A stretch of 64,000 nt of DNA from Hevea brasiliensis (GCF_030052815.1 NC_079510.1:25666823-25730822), one strand, 5' to 3'. Numbered from the stretch's first letter, positions 36,412-49,393 are shown. Made by a program: numbers and translations. The notes: generated by a model from the letters alone, not told the origin.

Positions 36412-39400
36412 GCTGTAACAACCAAATTAGGGGCCGTTATCGATGCTAGGGAATGGGCCAGCGTAAGGCTACCACAACTCGTAACAAGCTTAAAAACCTA
36501 TTAAAACATATACTTATTCCATATAACCAAAATCTAAGTAACTCAAAAGCAATTACACTTTAATATTTCCATCATAGCAATAAACATTTTCTTTCAAAAT
36601 GGTTTAGAACTTTGAACCCTTTTCATATCATTCACAAAATGCTAAAGTGTAATCCATACATTCATTCATATATAATTACAAGAGAGTGCTTATGGATTTA
36701 GGCAAGCATACATACTATTCTTTTACTTACACATTACATACTACAGTCCTTTGAAACCAAGCACAGTATCTAACAATTTATAAATTACATGTCCATTATA
36801 CAAACTCAAGTCATACAAGGTAACTTGCTAGACTTTTGTCTCTTGCTAGCTTTTCCTGTAGATATCTCTAATACTGCAACACATCACCTGGGGTCAAGGC
36901 AAAGAGGTAAGCTTGGGGAAGCCTAGTAAGTAAACCAATCGAATTCATTTATCATATTAATCAATTCATACATATGCAATGCATCATTCGCATGAGTTTA
37001 CACATCATAAACAATTCATATAAGATAGACTTGTCACTAGTGATTTCCCATAACCAATATGCCCAGCTTATAAAGATTATCTTCAGGACTTCCTCTTAAA
37101 TACATAATATAACCAATGTGCTCGGCCCATAAAGAAGCTCTTTGGGCCTTTCTTTGTCATAAATAGTGAGCCAGAGACTTATTAGGCCTCACCTGGTCTT
37201 AGTATATAACATCATGCATGATCATAACATATAACATATTCGTATCATAGGGGAAATCAGTGGGTCATCCAATATCTATTGTGCATAGACAATAATTATG
37301 CAATAATGCAGTTTATTCATGTTCTAGATACATAAAACCTAATAATAACATGCAATGATGCATGTGAATGGCCATGAGTCTCATTATAATTAATTAAAAG
37401 ATTTGCATTCTTTAGGTTAGTATTACTCACCTTTTGCAGCCTATTAAACACTATAATTACGGATGGTAGCTATTCTTTAAATGTAGCTTTCCAGGTTCCT
37501 CACGTCTGATCCTATAAAAGGCGGACTCTAATAAGTTATTTGGATCACTATAGCTCTATAAATGTATCATAGAACATATTCTAGGTCTCTTTGGTGTCCA
37601 AAAACAAGTTTTAGAACCTTAAAACAAAAAGGGAAATATGGCAGGCAAAAGGAACTTTGGCTGCCAAAGTCTTGAACCTTAAATGCCTTTTTTGGATAGT
37701 AGCTACTAAGGTTTCCAAAGGGGGGGAACTTTAGCCATCAAAGTTCTAAACATCTAAAACTCTCAATGTAATGCCCTCACTTTAGATAGTCCACACATTC
37801 TACTGTTTTGATGATCAATGTCTATCCGGGCAGTCAGAATGTCTGAAACTATATCTAAACTAGAGTGAGGGGTCATAAATCACCTAAACAATGATAAGAA
37901 AAATTAAGGAAAAATTTAAGAAATGGAATGCAATAAGGTTAAATGAGCAAAAGCTACGGCGATGGGTAACCCTAACGGAAAGCGGCTGTGAAGACAGTTG
38001 CAGACCCTAGATCCGAGGGAAACCCTGTAAAATATTTTTTGGGACTCCAGTGAAGAGTTATTGAGGCTTAGATAACAATATAATGCCAAGAAAATGCTAA
38101 AAAATTTTTGTAAATTGGTACAGACAATTTTAACTCGGTAAGCAAAACGAAGGGCATTTTGGTCATTTCACCTTCAGAGATGATTTTTGACCAACTTTTC
38201 CATTTAAGTAAGTGAGGTATATGATATAAAATGTGAATAAATATTGATGAAAATTTAATTAAAAATGAGTAAAAGAAATAAGAAAGAAAAATAAAATAAA
38301 ATGAAGTTAAAACTCAATTATGACATCATGCATGAATCATGATGATGCAATTAAAAATTTCTCAACCAATCACATTTAGACAAGCTCAACTATAAAAGGC
38401 AAAAAGGAGAATAATTAAAATAAAAATCAGCCATCTTTTTCCTTATCTCACCTTGGCCGAAACCTCTTCCATACACACCTCCATTGATTTTCCTTCACCA
38501 AGCTTGCAAAGTCTTTGAATTTTCACCATAAAATTCATAATTTTCTTCATCAAAACTTGACATCTCACCTTACTAAAGTGTTTGGCTACCAAGAATAAAA
38601 GAGAAAGTGAAGATTTGGAAACCCTAGAAGCTTGCTTCAAAAGGTTAGTGCCAATTCTCTCCCCTTTCTCTCTCAAGGCATAGTTAGGACTTTAACTTAA
38701 GCTAGGAATTATGGAAATTGAACCAAAATGTGCATGTTAGGGCAATCATAAATTTTCGGCATCCATGATGTAGGTTAGGGTTATGTGAATTTTTAATTAA
38801 ATTAAAGTGATTGGTGATGAGCTTGATAAGTATATCTAAGTTAGAACCTCAATTTGTGTATGTGGGAGGAAATTAAAACTTTGGGAATTAGGGTTTTAGG
38901 CAAACTTAAGGTTTTTCCAAATTGTGGATGAAATGGTATTCTAATGGTCAATTAGTGACCATTTGAGGTGAATTGACCTTAATTTGGAATGAATTGTAGC
39001 ATTGAATGGTGAAATGGTTAAGCTGCCCTATGTGCCAGAAATTCTGGACTTGAGTCCAGTGAGTTTGGGCAGCCATAAGTTGACTTGTATAGCTTCAATT
39101 GGTGTAAGGCAAATTGGAAGTACCACATTTTTCATGAAGAGATCCTGCCCAGAAAACCAACCTAAAGTGACCTAAATTTGGCTTGAATCCAGGTGTCCAA
39201 AATCTGGACCTGGAAAACTGACCATATGAACAATGTTTGTTCAAATGGCCATAACTTTGTGTAAAGAGGTCCAAAAGACCTGATTTTTAAACTCATGGAA
39301 AGTTTAGACATAGTAGAACAACTCTTATGAAGAATAGTCTGACCATAACCTATTCAAATTGCTAAACAAATTTAGCTCACCAAATCTGGCAGAACCAAAA

Positions 39401-41800
39401 ATTTGCCCAGAAATTCTGGACATGGACTAATCCGGCCAGTTATGGTAAAAGTTGTATAACTTGAGCTACAAAACTCCAAATGGAGTAATTCAAAAAGAGA
39501 ATTAAAGTAGAGACATTAAGGAACAACTTTGATGAAGAAAGTTTAGCCAAATTCCCACTGTAGAATGGTCCAATGGAACCGTAAACATAAATGACCAAAT
39601 TTGAAATTTTGAAATAACTTCTAATGAGTCTTGAATTGAAATTGGCAACCAATGCCAATAAATGTAAAATCCAAAATGTGGTATTATAGTGTATTTAGAA
39701 ATTATATACCTATTAATTATGACAAAGTTAACATTTTGCATGAATAGTAATGTGAATAGTAACCTCTTTAATATCAAATGCAAAGAACTAAACACCTAAC
39801 TTTGTTAATATGCCCTAGTATGTCTAGTATTATTGGTTTGGATAGGTTGGCATGCCAATAGGGTTCCGATTGTAGTATTGCCTATGACTTTATGCTATTT
39901 CGTGATTCATGGCTTTAGTGCCATTTTGTGATATTATGGCCTTTGGCCATTTTGCTATTCTTTGACATACTTGGCTTTATGCCTGATTGCTATTATGGCT
40001 TGTTAGCCATTCTGTTGCACACCTGGAGACACTCTGTGACTGATGGTATGACGGTCCGAGGTACTAGGCACCCAGTGCTAGTTTACCCATTTATCTAGTC
40101 CGGTCAACTAGTATAGGTTACTTGGACAACTAAAATAAGCCTTAAAAATTTATAACTGAATAATGATTTTAAAAATCATTAAATTAAGGATATTACAAAT
40201 AATTATCAAAAATTCAATCAGCATGAATAAATAGCATAATTTCTGCATATTTAATTATTTAGTTTATTTGTATATTATATTGGCACCACTAAGCTTTATG
40301 CCTAGCTTGTCACTTTTTGCCATGTATAGGTACTGGAGACTTGGAGCATGAGCCCAGTAGGCCTTAGACTGGGAATCAGAGTTTTGATATGCATTTGTGT
40401 TTGCTGTCACCTCATCTGTTCAGTGTATTTTGGCAGGACTACTAGGCTTCATCAGAAATTTTGTATTTTGTATTTTGTATTAGACATTAATTTTTGCTAT
40501 GTAAATTATAAACTCATATAATTATTGTAAATTATGTAATTATGAAATTTGAGTATGGATCTATTTATATATGAAATTATGATTTTGCAATATTGAGATG
40601 AGATTTTAGATTGGGAAAAGTTATTTATATGTCTGAAATTATTATTGAGCTTTTTAACAGGTAGGATTCGCTAAAATTGTAACAAATTTAGGGGAAACTA
40701 CGTCAGTTTCTCTGGTTAATAAATTAACTTAAATTAATAAAATAAAATGTGATTACTAAAAAAATGTTATAAGATAAGTTAAGGCGCTCCGACACTGAGT
40801 GTGATATGTCTCGCTCGACTACACTGTAAACGGGTAAGGGGTGTCACACTCAAGAAGTAGTAGCTATACTAGCTGTCGAAATAATGGTTTTTGGTAGCCA
40901 AACTTAGAAATTTCTAGAATTTCATATTTGAATTCTACATACACAAGCAAAACACTATCCTTTGCTCCAAAACACTAATTAGCCATAAAATTACCTACTC
41001 TTCATGCCTATTGACTCAAAATAACTTAGAAATACAACATGCATCCATAAAACTTTTAATCTTTAAGAATCCTTAAATCATAACAATCCAAAACAAAAGA
41101 AAAACACTTCAAACCAAACCAAAAACATACCAAAAATTGATCCAAACATATATTCTCATACCCAACAAGCCAAAAGACTCAAAACAATATAGAATTACCA
41201 CATGTAACTCCTTATTTCCTCTCAAATTCAAAACATGAAAAAGATCAATTTGTTTCTTCTAAAACTCCAACCCAAAACTCAACATGCTACAACTCGAAAC
41301 TATCTTGCTCATAACTTTTAAAACACTTAACTATATCAAAAACCCTAAAAAAACAAATAAGACATGCATTCAACATTGCCTCCAAAACTATAACAAGAGA
41401 ACTTACCTTTCTTAAAACTTCACACTAACCTTTGAAAACTTTGATTCACTCATAGCTCAACACCAAAGGATGAATGAACTTAAATCTTTAGCTCACAAGA
41501 AAGAGTTTGTAAAGGAAATGGGTTTGCATGCAACAATAAAGGGAAAGAAAGGAAAACTGACATTTAAATTTCTTTATCGACATTTAAATTTCTTTCTCAA
41601 ACTTTTTTTCTAATAAAATACTATTTATACCCCTGGCTGTCAAGAGGACTATTAGCTACTAGAAGCCCAGCTTTTAGCTACCGTAGTTCACACTGCCCAG
41701 GACAAAAACCTCGACAGTAATGGAACCTTCAGCTACTAAAAGTCTAACTTTTGGCTACCAAAGTTCACACTGCCCAAAAAGAAACATTATCCTTCACTTG
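36412..41800. repeat. LTR-like repeat with degenerate palindromic motifs, split by solo LTR copy 4
   Basis: It starts tgtaacaaccaaattagg, an LTR-like end. It carries degenerate palindromes such as 'aactttggctgccaaagt' (37.66 kb) and 'cttttggctaccaaagtt' (41.75 kb). Sequence on both sides of the 37767-40848 insertion belongs together because the insertion has perfect target duplications. The right boundary is uncertain and no coding domain was found. Confidence 0.4.
37767..40848 (+). mobile_element. Large solo-LTR-like unit, copy 4, with perfect target duplication
   Basis: A 3,082-bp unit beginning TGTAATGCCCTCAC and ending GTAAGGGGTGTCACA, flanked by identical ctcaa (37762-37766 and 40849-40853). 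Its interior is colinear with copies 2 and 3: 'gcgatgggtaaccctaacgg' near the start, 'cttgagtccagtgag', 'ttcaattggtgtaaggc' and 'ggcaccactaagcttt'. No retroelement protein or second LTR is present, as expected of a solo LTR. Confidence 0.88.
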
Positions 41801-42029
41801 CAAAAAAAAAAATAATAATAATCAAACAATTAAATAATGAAAAATTAGACTCTATAACATAACACTTGCATACATACAAAACATACCACTATTTCCATTA
41901 TCTGTGAAACCCAACAACAGGAATTCCAACATAGGAAAATATTAGATGTTATCGTTGGGCTGAACCACAATAGGAATTCTACTGCCTGTTAAGTACAAAC
42001 ATGTATGACCTCATAGTCATACTAGGAAA

Positions 42030-44200
42030 AAAGAAAACTTCCAAGCAACCAGTCACCATTCAAAGTCTTCAAGAAGAAATAAAAACTATAAAAATTGAAC
42101 TCAAAACCTTAGAAGAAAAACAAACAAAAGACTAAAAAAATTCTCCAAGCTTTACTTTCAAAACAATCATAAGAAGAATCTGAAACAGAAGAAAATGACT
42201 TGGAAACCTGAAATATAGAAACCTAGAAAACATTCTAGAAGATTTTCTCTTTGTTTTAGAACAGATTACTTTTGGAAAATATTTGGTACAAATTACATTT
42301 GTTTTCTGCAAAGATTTCAAAATCAATACAATTGCCTTTTTTTGATACTAGAGCTGATTTAAATTATATCAAAGAAGGAATTATTCCAAAAGAGATCATG
42401 AAAAAATAAATGAAAGACTCTCTACTGCAAAAAATTCAAAAATATCTATTAGCTATAAGATTGAAGCCTCCATAGCTAATAACGATTTTCTAATAAAAAC
42501 CTCTTTTATTCTAGTTAAAGATATTCATCATAGTGTAATTTTAACTACTCCTTTCATTCATTTAATTACTCTCTATAAAGTGAATTATGTATGGTGTTTC
42601 TTTCAAAAGAAAGTGTGAAAACCTTATTTTCTCTTTTATTAAAAAACCAAAAACTAGAAATCTCTATATCATAAAAACCTTGCTCCATTTATAAGAATGA
42701 GATTAATATTTTGAAAAAAGGAAAACAAACACATTTGTATTTTCTTAAACAAGTTGTTTGTTTACAAAAAATTGAACAATTAAAAAGTATCATAATAAAA
42801 CAAAAAATTTGTGAGTTCAAAAATCAAATTGAAGAAGAAATTTGCTCTGATTTTCCAAATGTTTTTTGGAACAGAAAACAACATATGGTTGACTTACCAT
42901 ATGAAAATGATTTTGATGAAAAACAAATTCCTATAAAAGCCAAACCAATTCCAATGAATGCTAATCTTAAACAATATTATCATCAAGAAATTTAAGATTT
43001 AGAATCAGAAGGACTGATTAAAAAATATAAGTCACCATAAAGTTATGTTGCTTTCTATGTAAATTAAAATTCTGAAATAGAAAGAGGAACACCAAGATTA
43101 GTGATCAATCATTAAACAAATCCCTTAAATGGAATAGGTACCCTATTTCATATAAGAAAGATCTTTTTACAAATATACATTCTACATTTGTGTTTTCAAA
43201 ATTTCACATAAAATTAAGATTTTGACAAATACAAATTGATCCAAAAAATAGATACAAAACTGTTAGCACAATACCTTTTGGACAATATGAATAGATAGTT
43301 TTACCATTTGGTTTACAAAAATGCTCTTTCAGAGTTTCAAAGGATTATTGATAAAATCTTTAACCTCTATTCCAAATTATGAATTTTTTACATTGATGAT
43401 GTTCTTATCTTTTCAAATTCAATTGAATAACATTTCAAACACCTAAGAACATTTTTCCATGTTGCAAAAAAGAATGGATTAGTTGTTTCAAAATTAAAGA
43501 TTTCTCTTTTCCAAACTAAGGTTAGGTTTCTTAGATATTATATTGCTAAAGGAACTATAATGCCATTGAGAGATCTTTAGAATTTATAAACAAATTTTCA
43601 AATAAAATCCTAGAAAAAACCTAGTTACAGAGATTTTTAACAAGTCTCAACTATGTCTTAGATTTTTGTCCAAATATTAATCGTCTAGCAATACTATTGC
43701 ATGAGAGGTTAAATAAAAATCCTATTCCTTGGACTGAAGAACATACTACAGTTGTTCATCAAATCAAAAAATAAATTTAAACCATTTCTTGTTTGCATCT
43801 AGCCGACCCTTTAGCTTTTAAGGTAGTTGAAACATATGCCTTAGAATTACAATATGGAGGAATTTTGAAGCAAGTCCAAAATGGGAGGAAAAAATAGCTT
43901 AATTTTATTCTAAACATTGGAATGATTGTCAAAAGATTATTCTACAATGCTTTCAATTATTATGTACATTACAAAATTCTAAAGTGATTTACTCAATGAA
44001 AAGTTTTTGAGTTGCATTGGTTGTAAATCAGTAAAAGAAGTTTTACAGAAAAATATTCAAAATATTACATCAAAATAGATTTTTGCCAGATGGCAATCAA
44101 TCCTTAGTATTTTCGATTTTGAAATTGAATTTATTAAATGAGATACAAATTGAATCCCAGACTTTCTAGTTAGAGAGTTTCTCCAAAATAGAGGCATTGG
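42030..44200 (+). pseudogene. Endogenous caulimovirid (plant pararetrovirus) polymerase fossil
   Basis: Conceptual reading gives, in order: a lysine/glutamate-rich coil-like stretch; a pepsin-type protease region near 42340 in which the DTG triad reads DTR; an RT N-terminal segment (42711-42995); an RT palm with the IDD box near 43395; and an RNase H C-terminal region to about 44200. The order and motifs match Caulimoviridae polymerase of the petuvirus/florendovirus kind better than Ty3/gypsy. Numerous stops and frameshifts are spread over the whole length. No movement or coat protein region and no long terminal repeats were found. It is an ancient inactive copy. Confidence 0.8.
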
Positions 44201-44229
44201 AACCTTAGAAAAGAAGGGAGAAAAAGTCA

Positions 44230-44460
44230 GGCAAAACCCACTTCGACTGTCGAAACTCTGAACTTTGACTGTTAAAGTCTTAGGCTTCAGATGACACTTT
44301 TGTCTAGTGCTAACTTCGGCTACCGAAGTCTTAGATTTTGGCTATCGAACCTAGAAATTTTCTAAATTTTCTGAAAAACTGCATGCTTCAGCTGTCGAAT
44401 CTCTAGATTTTGATAGCTGAACTTAGGAATTTTTAGAATTTCCAAGCCAAAAACCTATAG
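44230..44460. repeat. Cluster of degenerate palindromic motifs
   Basis: Several diverged palindromes: 'cttcgactgtcgaaa', 'acttcggctaccgaagt', 'tttggctatcgaac' and 'cttcagctgtcgaat'. They resemble those on the other side of the pararetrovirus fossil (41640-41790), so they probably belong to the same repeat family. Confidence 0.5.
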
Positions 44461-44513
44461 ATTCCTTCTCTCATCAATGCCCAAACTCATTCAAAGTTCA
44501 AAACACAATCCCA

Positions 44514-44931
44514 CACTACAAGAAAATTGATGTTTAGTAACATAAGAAATCATCATAAAAACTACAATTTTTGTCATGAAAACTTTTTAGTGACGAAAGC
44601 TTGTTGTCATAATGAATATCATAATAACTGCGTAACAAAAAGTATATATAACGAAATTTAATTTTCTCAGATAAACTGATATATTTGATGACAAAATTAT
44701 ATAATCATTACAAATTTTATAACTTTTAGTAACTCAAATAATGTCATGATTAGTAAACTTCTTTTGTCACTTATTACTAGTTATCGTCACTAAAAATTAT
44801 AATTTACATGACAATTTATTAATTTGTCACTAAGTCACATATTTTTGGTGACAAAAATACAGGATCCAATAAATTTTTATAATTTCAGTGATGTTTATGT
44901 CATCATTTTTGTATTAAAAATTATTATATAT
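44514..44931 (+). mobile_element. Truncated CACTA (En/Spm) transposon end
   Basis: It starts CACTACAAGAAAATTG, the classic plant CACTA terminal inverted repeat. It is followed by subterminal repeats of the 'tttagtgacgaaa', 'ttgtcatg' and 'gtgacaaaa' type. The opposite terminus is missing; the copia-type LTR at 44932 replaces it. Confidence 0.75.
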
Positions 44932-45376
44932 TGTTAGTAGTATGCTCTAGAGCATATCATTTAATAAGTATCTTGTACATATTTTATTAATAAAAGGCAA
45001 TTTCACTTTTCCGTTTATATAATATATTTATGTGTAATAGAAAAGGTCCATTGATATTTTGTTAGAAATTCTATTCTTAAGTTGTTAAGAATATGAGTGA
45101 CAGTATCTCTAGCACAAAGTATCATAAATTGATTCATAATCGAGGGTACTTCACAATAAGGACATGACTTATCCAAAAAGATTGTAATCATGTTTGTTCC
45201 CAGGGTATTTATATGAGATATAAATAAGATGGAATAGTGAATCTCATGCCATATAACAAACATGATAGGCACTTATACATGATAAGTAGGCCAAACCAGT
45301 GACACTTATGACAAGCATGTGAAGTTTACTCCCGTCAATGTATTGTCATAAATCATATCAGTACACTTATACATGA
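44932..45376 (+). mobile_element. Truncated copia-type LTR (tgttagtagtatgc family)
   Basis: It begins tgttagtagtatgctctag and matches the start of the inverted solo LTR at 47299-49393 as far as 'atcatatcagta'; similarity ends near 45376. No coding remnant is attached. Confidence 0.7.
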
Positions 45377-45459
45377 TAATATGCCAACATATTATTTTTA
45401 TAAAATTTATTATCTTATTATAAAATAATATATATATATATATATTAATAAATATGTAA

Positions 45460-45660
45460 TTATCATGTAAGCTCAATTGGTTATAGTTTTAAAATCCTCT
45501 TACGAGGTCTTGGGTTCAATTCTTTTTACTTGCACTTAAAAGTATTTTTGGTCCTATTGATTAAGCCAAGAGAGAGAGGATAGGGTAGCATTCATAGTTC
45601 ACAGGGTAGCAACTACAAGCAAAATTTATTATTATTATTATTTTAAGTGTGTACATTATT
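45460..45660 (+). mobile_element. Possible tRNA-derived SINE
   Basis: Box A-like 'taagctcaattgg' (about 45468-45480) is followed by box B-like 'gggttcaattc' (45512-45522), with spacing suited to an RNA polymerase III promoter. The cloverleaf is not complete, so it is not a tRNA gene. Ends and duplications are unclear. Confidence 0.4.
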
Positions 45661-45705
45661 CGGTTATAATTAAATAATCTAATTGAATTGATGAAATTTA
45701 GTTAT

Positions 45706-46831
45706 TGATATGCCTACAACGGGGTCAAGAATTTTCATCAATTTTAGAATCTTGAAGCATGCTCATCATAAGCATGTAAGGTGAAAAGAATAGAAACTCT
45801 TTCATTATGGTTGCATAGGCTTAGAAAAAGCAAAAGAATTAAACATTTTTGAAGTTAAAAAAATTAAGCCCAAATGGAGCACACTAATAGGGCATGTATT
45901 GGGCTGCCTTGTGGTGGGTCTTTATTCTTCAAAATTTGTGGATCCATAGTATACTATTATTTATTCACTTTTGGAAGCTCATATAAATGAGTTTTTAGTA
46001 TTTTTGATGCCTTTTATGTTCCTGTGTGGGTTAGGATTCAATTTGGTATATTTGGTCACCAAATATTCTTCAAGATCTTCAAAAATTATGGCTAACAACA
46101 AGATGGACGAATTTGACTTGTCAACTCAGAATACAATCTTCGGAGATTATTATTATCTTGAAAGATCTTGGCTAACACTTTATATTAGGAATCTTTTACT
46201 TTTCTTTTCCTATTTCTATTAGGATTTATTCTAGTACTATATTTCTTTATTATTTAATTAGTTTTTTTATAATTTTCTTTTTTAGTTTTTTATTTTTGTC
46301 TATAAATAGGCTTACTTATGTAATGCTTCAAAGACAATTAAGAGACTTTAGACACTTCAGAGAATGAAGAGAAAAGCTTATTATAAGTGCTACCAAATTT
46401 TAATTCTTATTAATTTAGTTTAATTGTGGTGAATTACTTGACTTATCACAAGATTTCTTATGTGTGCGTCTACCTTTAAAGATTAGGTTCTTTGTGGCAT
46501 TCTGAACTTATCAAAAAAATTTCTCTCTTCTACTTATATTTTTATCTTTCTTATTTTGTTCTTAATTTCAGTTTTTAAACATCAAAACCACAAAAAGATT
46601 TTCTTTTATCCTTTTTTTTTTTTACTTTGTTACAAGTTAAATCAGAAAATACAAAAAAGAATTAAAATCTTATAGAATTCAATTCTTATATTTTGAGTAT
46701 TCTTACTTAATTCCACTTAGTTTCATAACTTGTTTCAGTTTAGTTTACTTGTTTTCTTTCTCTTAATTCAAATTACTTTTTTGTTCAATTTGATTGAGTT
46801 GTTTCTTTCTCTCCCTCACCAAGGTACATCA
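45706..46831 (+). repeat. 5' LTR of the non-autonomous element
   Basis: 1,126 bp. It contains a TATA-type promoter 'ctataaatagg' near 46300, as does its partner near 51070. Small indels and substitutions distinguish the two LTRs, so the insertion is not very recent. Confidence 0.9.
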
Positions 46832-46834
46832 GTT

Positions 46835-46846
46835 TGGTATCAAAGC
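46835..46846 (+). other. Primer-binding site, initiator tRNA-Met type
   Basis: tggtatcaaagc lies three bases after the 5' LTR and matches the usual plant PBS TGGTATCAGAGC except for one base. Confidence 0.85.
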
Positions 46847-46932
46847 TTAAGTGGCAACAATTTATCTTCTTGAGAGTACAAACACGTGAGGGGAGTGTAT
46901 GAATTGAGTGTTCGATATATATACAAAAAAAA

Positions 46933-47278
46933 ATGTTTGTAACAGGTTATGAAAATGTGTTTTCACAAATTCACAACATCATTCAAGCTTTGGAGAGAAT
47001 GAGTAGGCTTTGCAAATTGAAAGAAAGTGACAAGTGTGTAGATGAATATTTGATGGAGTTCGTTGGATGCTATGATTGTCAAGAGCCTCAACAACAAATA
47101 ATTGCGAGATTTCTTATAGGTTTGAGGTATACTTGCATAGGAGGCAGAATGGCAATGTGTGCATGATACCAAATTAGCTTTTGCATCATCAAATTCCAAC
47201 CTAAAAGAGGAGACAAGCTTGCAACCTATTAAAGAAAAAGTTGAGAACAAGCATGAAGTACTTTTGATAGAGAAGGTG
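46933..47278 (+). pseudogene. Gag-like remnant, interrupted by Cassandra (continues 50162-50398)
   Basis: An open stretch at 46933-47166 (ERMSRLCKLKESDKCVDEY, ARFLIGL) resembles the retrotransposon gag helical region of Ty3/gypsy elements. A frame change near 47150 leads into a second stretch ending with codon gtg at 47276-47278. Reading resumes in the same frame at 50162 after the Cassandra insertion and runs to a stop at 50396-50398, so one open frame was split by that insertion. The downstream part (VYADEGELL) is less clearly gag. No nucleocapsid zinc knuckle, protease or RT was found. Confidence 0.6.
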
Positions 47279-47298
47279 TGTAACGCCTCTGCTCCAAC

Positions 47299-49393
47299 TG
47301 AAGGCATGGGAAGCATGGTTAGGGCCATTAGTAGGTTGGAATTCAAAATTTTCAACTAGGGTTTCATGCATCATACCAAATGATTATGCACCTAGCCAAC
47401 CTCTAGTGCCCATGGGCATGCTAAAACATACTTTTAGCATACATTAAGAGTTCATTTGACATTAAAGAATGGCATTTAGCATTTAATCTTATTAAACCCT
47501 AGCTAAAGAAGGGATTGAATTCAACTAACCTCTAAGGCACAGAATCAACCCTTCTTATTCCCTTTGGTAGTCTCCTAGAGCTCTAAATATGGCTCCTCTA
47601 GCTTGTCCACCACAAGCACCACCAAGGCACCTTTGGCAACCCCAAATCTCTCTTTGATTGCTTGCCAACCACTTGACCTTTTTTTTGGGGTTTTGCTATA
47701 GGTGAGGTTCTATGGATGTATTGTGATAAGAAACTCTTTCTAGCAACTTTGATTCAAGAGAAATCAAACTTTCTCTTGCTTGTTAATGGAAGAAAAATGG
47801 AAGAGAGAGAGAGGGACCTTGTGCCGTCCAAAAAGGAAGAAGAAGAAGAAGAAGAAGAATTCTTATTCTTGTCTTGCATTTATATACAAGAGACAAAATC
47901 TAACTAATTGGTGCCATATGTCAAGCCATGAACTAATCTTGCTTTATATTTGTCTCAATCTCATTAAGACAAGTGTCAAGCCAAGAATAAATCATCATGT
48001 TTCATCTTCCATCACACGAAAACAAATGGCACTCCTTGATGAGTGCCACATGTCACTATCTCATGATGCCACGTGTCACCTTATCTAATTACCTTTTTGC
48101 CCTTGTTTATAATTTTGAGTTCTCAACTCAAAATTGTAATTTTCTCCCTCAAATTAATTTATATCACATATAAATTTATTAATTAATTAATCTCCATTAA
48201 TTGATTTCACCTTTAATTTATATTATACATCCAACAACCTAGATTTGGTTTCAAGTCATGCTAGGGACTTTGCAATATTATTGCAAACCAAACTTAATTA
48301 ATTAATTAATTAATTAAACTCTTTAATTAATCAATTAAATCATAGTTTACTTGCTGAATAACTTGTGAAGGTGTGTGACTTACTAGGCTCATTACTAATT
48401 GGTAATGAGAAATGATATTAACTCTTAATATCATTAGAGCTTTTTCTTACCGTAAATAATTTCTTTAAATCACTTTAGGAATCTCATAGACCATGGTTGA
48501 CACTTAGCATAGCATGCTATGGCTACCCAATCAGTAATAAGGAATACTTTAAATGAACCTTTAATCATATGTTACCATGCACTAAGATCTCTCCATTACA
48601 AAATCCCAATTCTAGCTAGAGTCATGGTTAATGTCAAACTCCAATTGCTATGATTCTTATGTTCTCTTTTAATTTCAATTCTTGATTAATCAGACTTTCT
48701 TGTCAGAAACTCATTTCTAGCTACGTCATCTGTCCTGGCCAGAAACTTAAATCATCAAGAACAATTAAATGAACATAGAATTTTATCCCTATTTACTTAG
48801 AGTAACGGATCCCATCTTGATCAACACCTATCTCCATATATAACTAATAGGAGCCAACACATGCTCATATACCCATACACAGTATGAGCATGAAAGTAGT
48901 ATCAAACTCAAACCACTTATATACAAGATAACTGTGTTATCTCAGGTCTAAAAATTATATGCACTGATATGATATATGACAATGCATTGACAAGAGTAAA
49001 CTCCACATGCTTATCATAAGCGTCTCTGGTTCGGCCTACTTATCGTATATAAGTGCCTATCATGTTTGTCATGTGGAATGAGACTCACCACTCTAACTTA
49101 TTAATATCTCATATTAATACTTTGGGAATAAACATGATTACAATCTTTCTAGATAAGTCATGTCCTTTGTGAAGTATCATCGATTGTGAACTAATTTATG
49201 ATACTTTGTGCTAGAAATATTATCACTCATATTCTTAACAACTTAAGAATAGAATTTCTAACAAAATATCAATGGACCTTTTTCAATTACACATAAACAA
49301 ATTATGCAAAAAGAAAAATGTAATTGCCTTTTATTAATAAAATTATATACAAGATACATACAAAATGATATGCTCTAGGGCATACTACTAACA
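47299..49393 (-). mobile_element. 2.1-kb copia-type solo LTR inside Cassandra
   Basis: Runs tgaaggcatggg...gcatactactaaca, i.e. TGTTAGTAGTATGC to CCTTCA on the - strand, with identical ccaac on both sides (47294-47298 and 49394-49398). It is the only complete copy here of the LTR seen truncated at 23997, 35452 and 44932. It contains a GAA microsatellite near 47840. Open frames inside it (47716-48088) are repeat-derived and not genes. Confidence 0.9.

Noticed and set aside
39440..39795. Hydrophobic reverse-strand small protein
   Set aside because: Inside solo LTR copy 4; similar frames at 18401-18676 and 29391-29701 are just the same repeat read in equivalent frames, with stops at different places.
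45468..45522. Functional tRNA gene
   Set aside because: Box A and box B words are present but the acceptor stem and full cloverleaf are not convincing; a SINE is more likely.
45971..46222. Membrane protein pair with 50761-51015
   Set aside because: The two similar frames are at the same place in the two LTRs of one element, upstream of the TATA motif; they differ by frame-changing indels.
47716..48088. Glu/Lys-rich protein-coding gene
   Set aside because: The open frames lie inside the solo LTR and owe their length to a GAA microsatellite.
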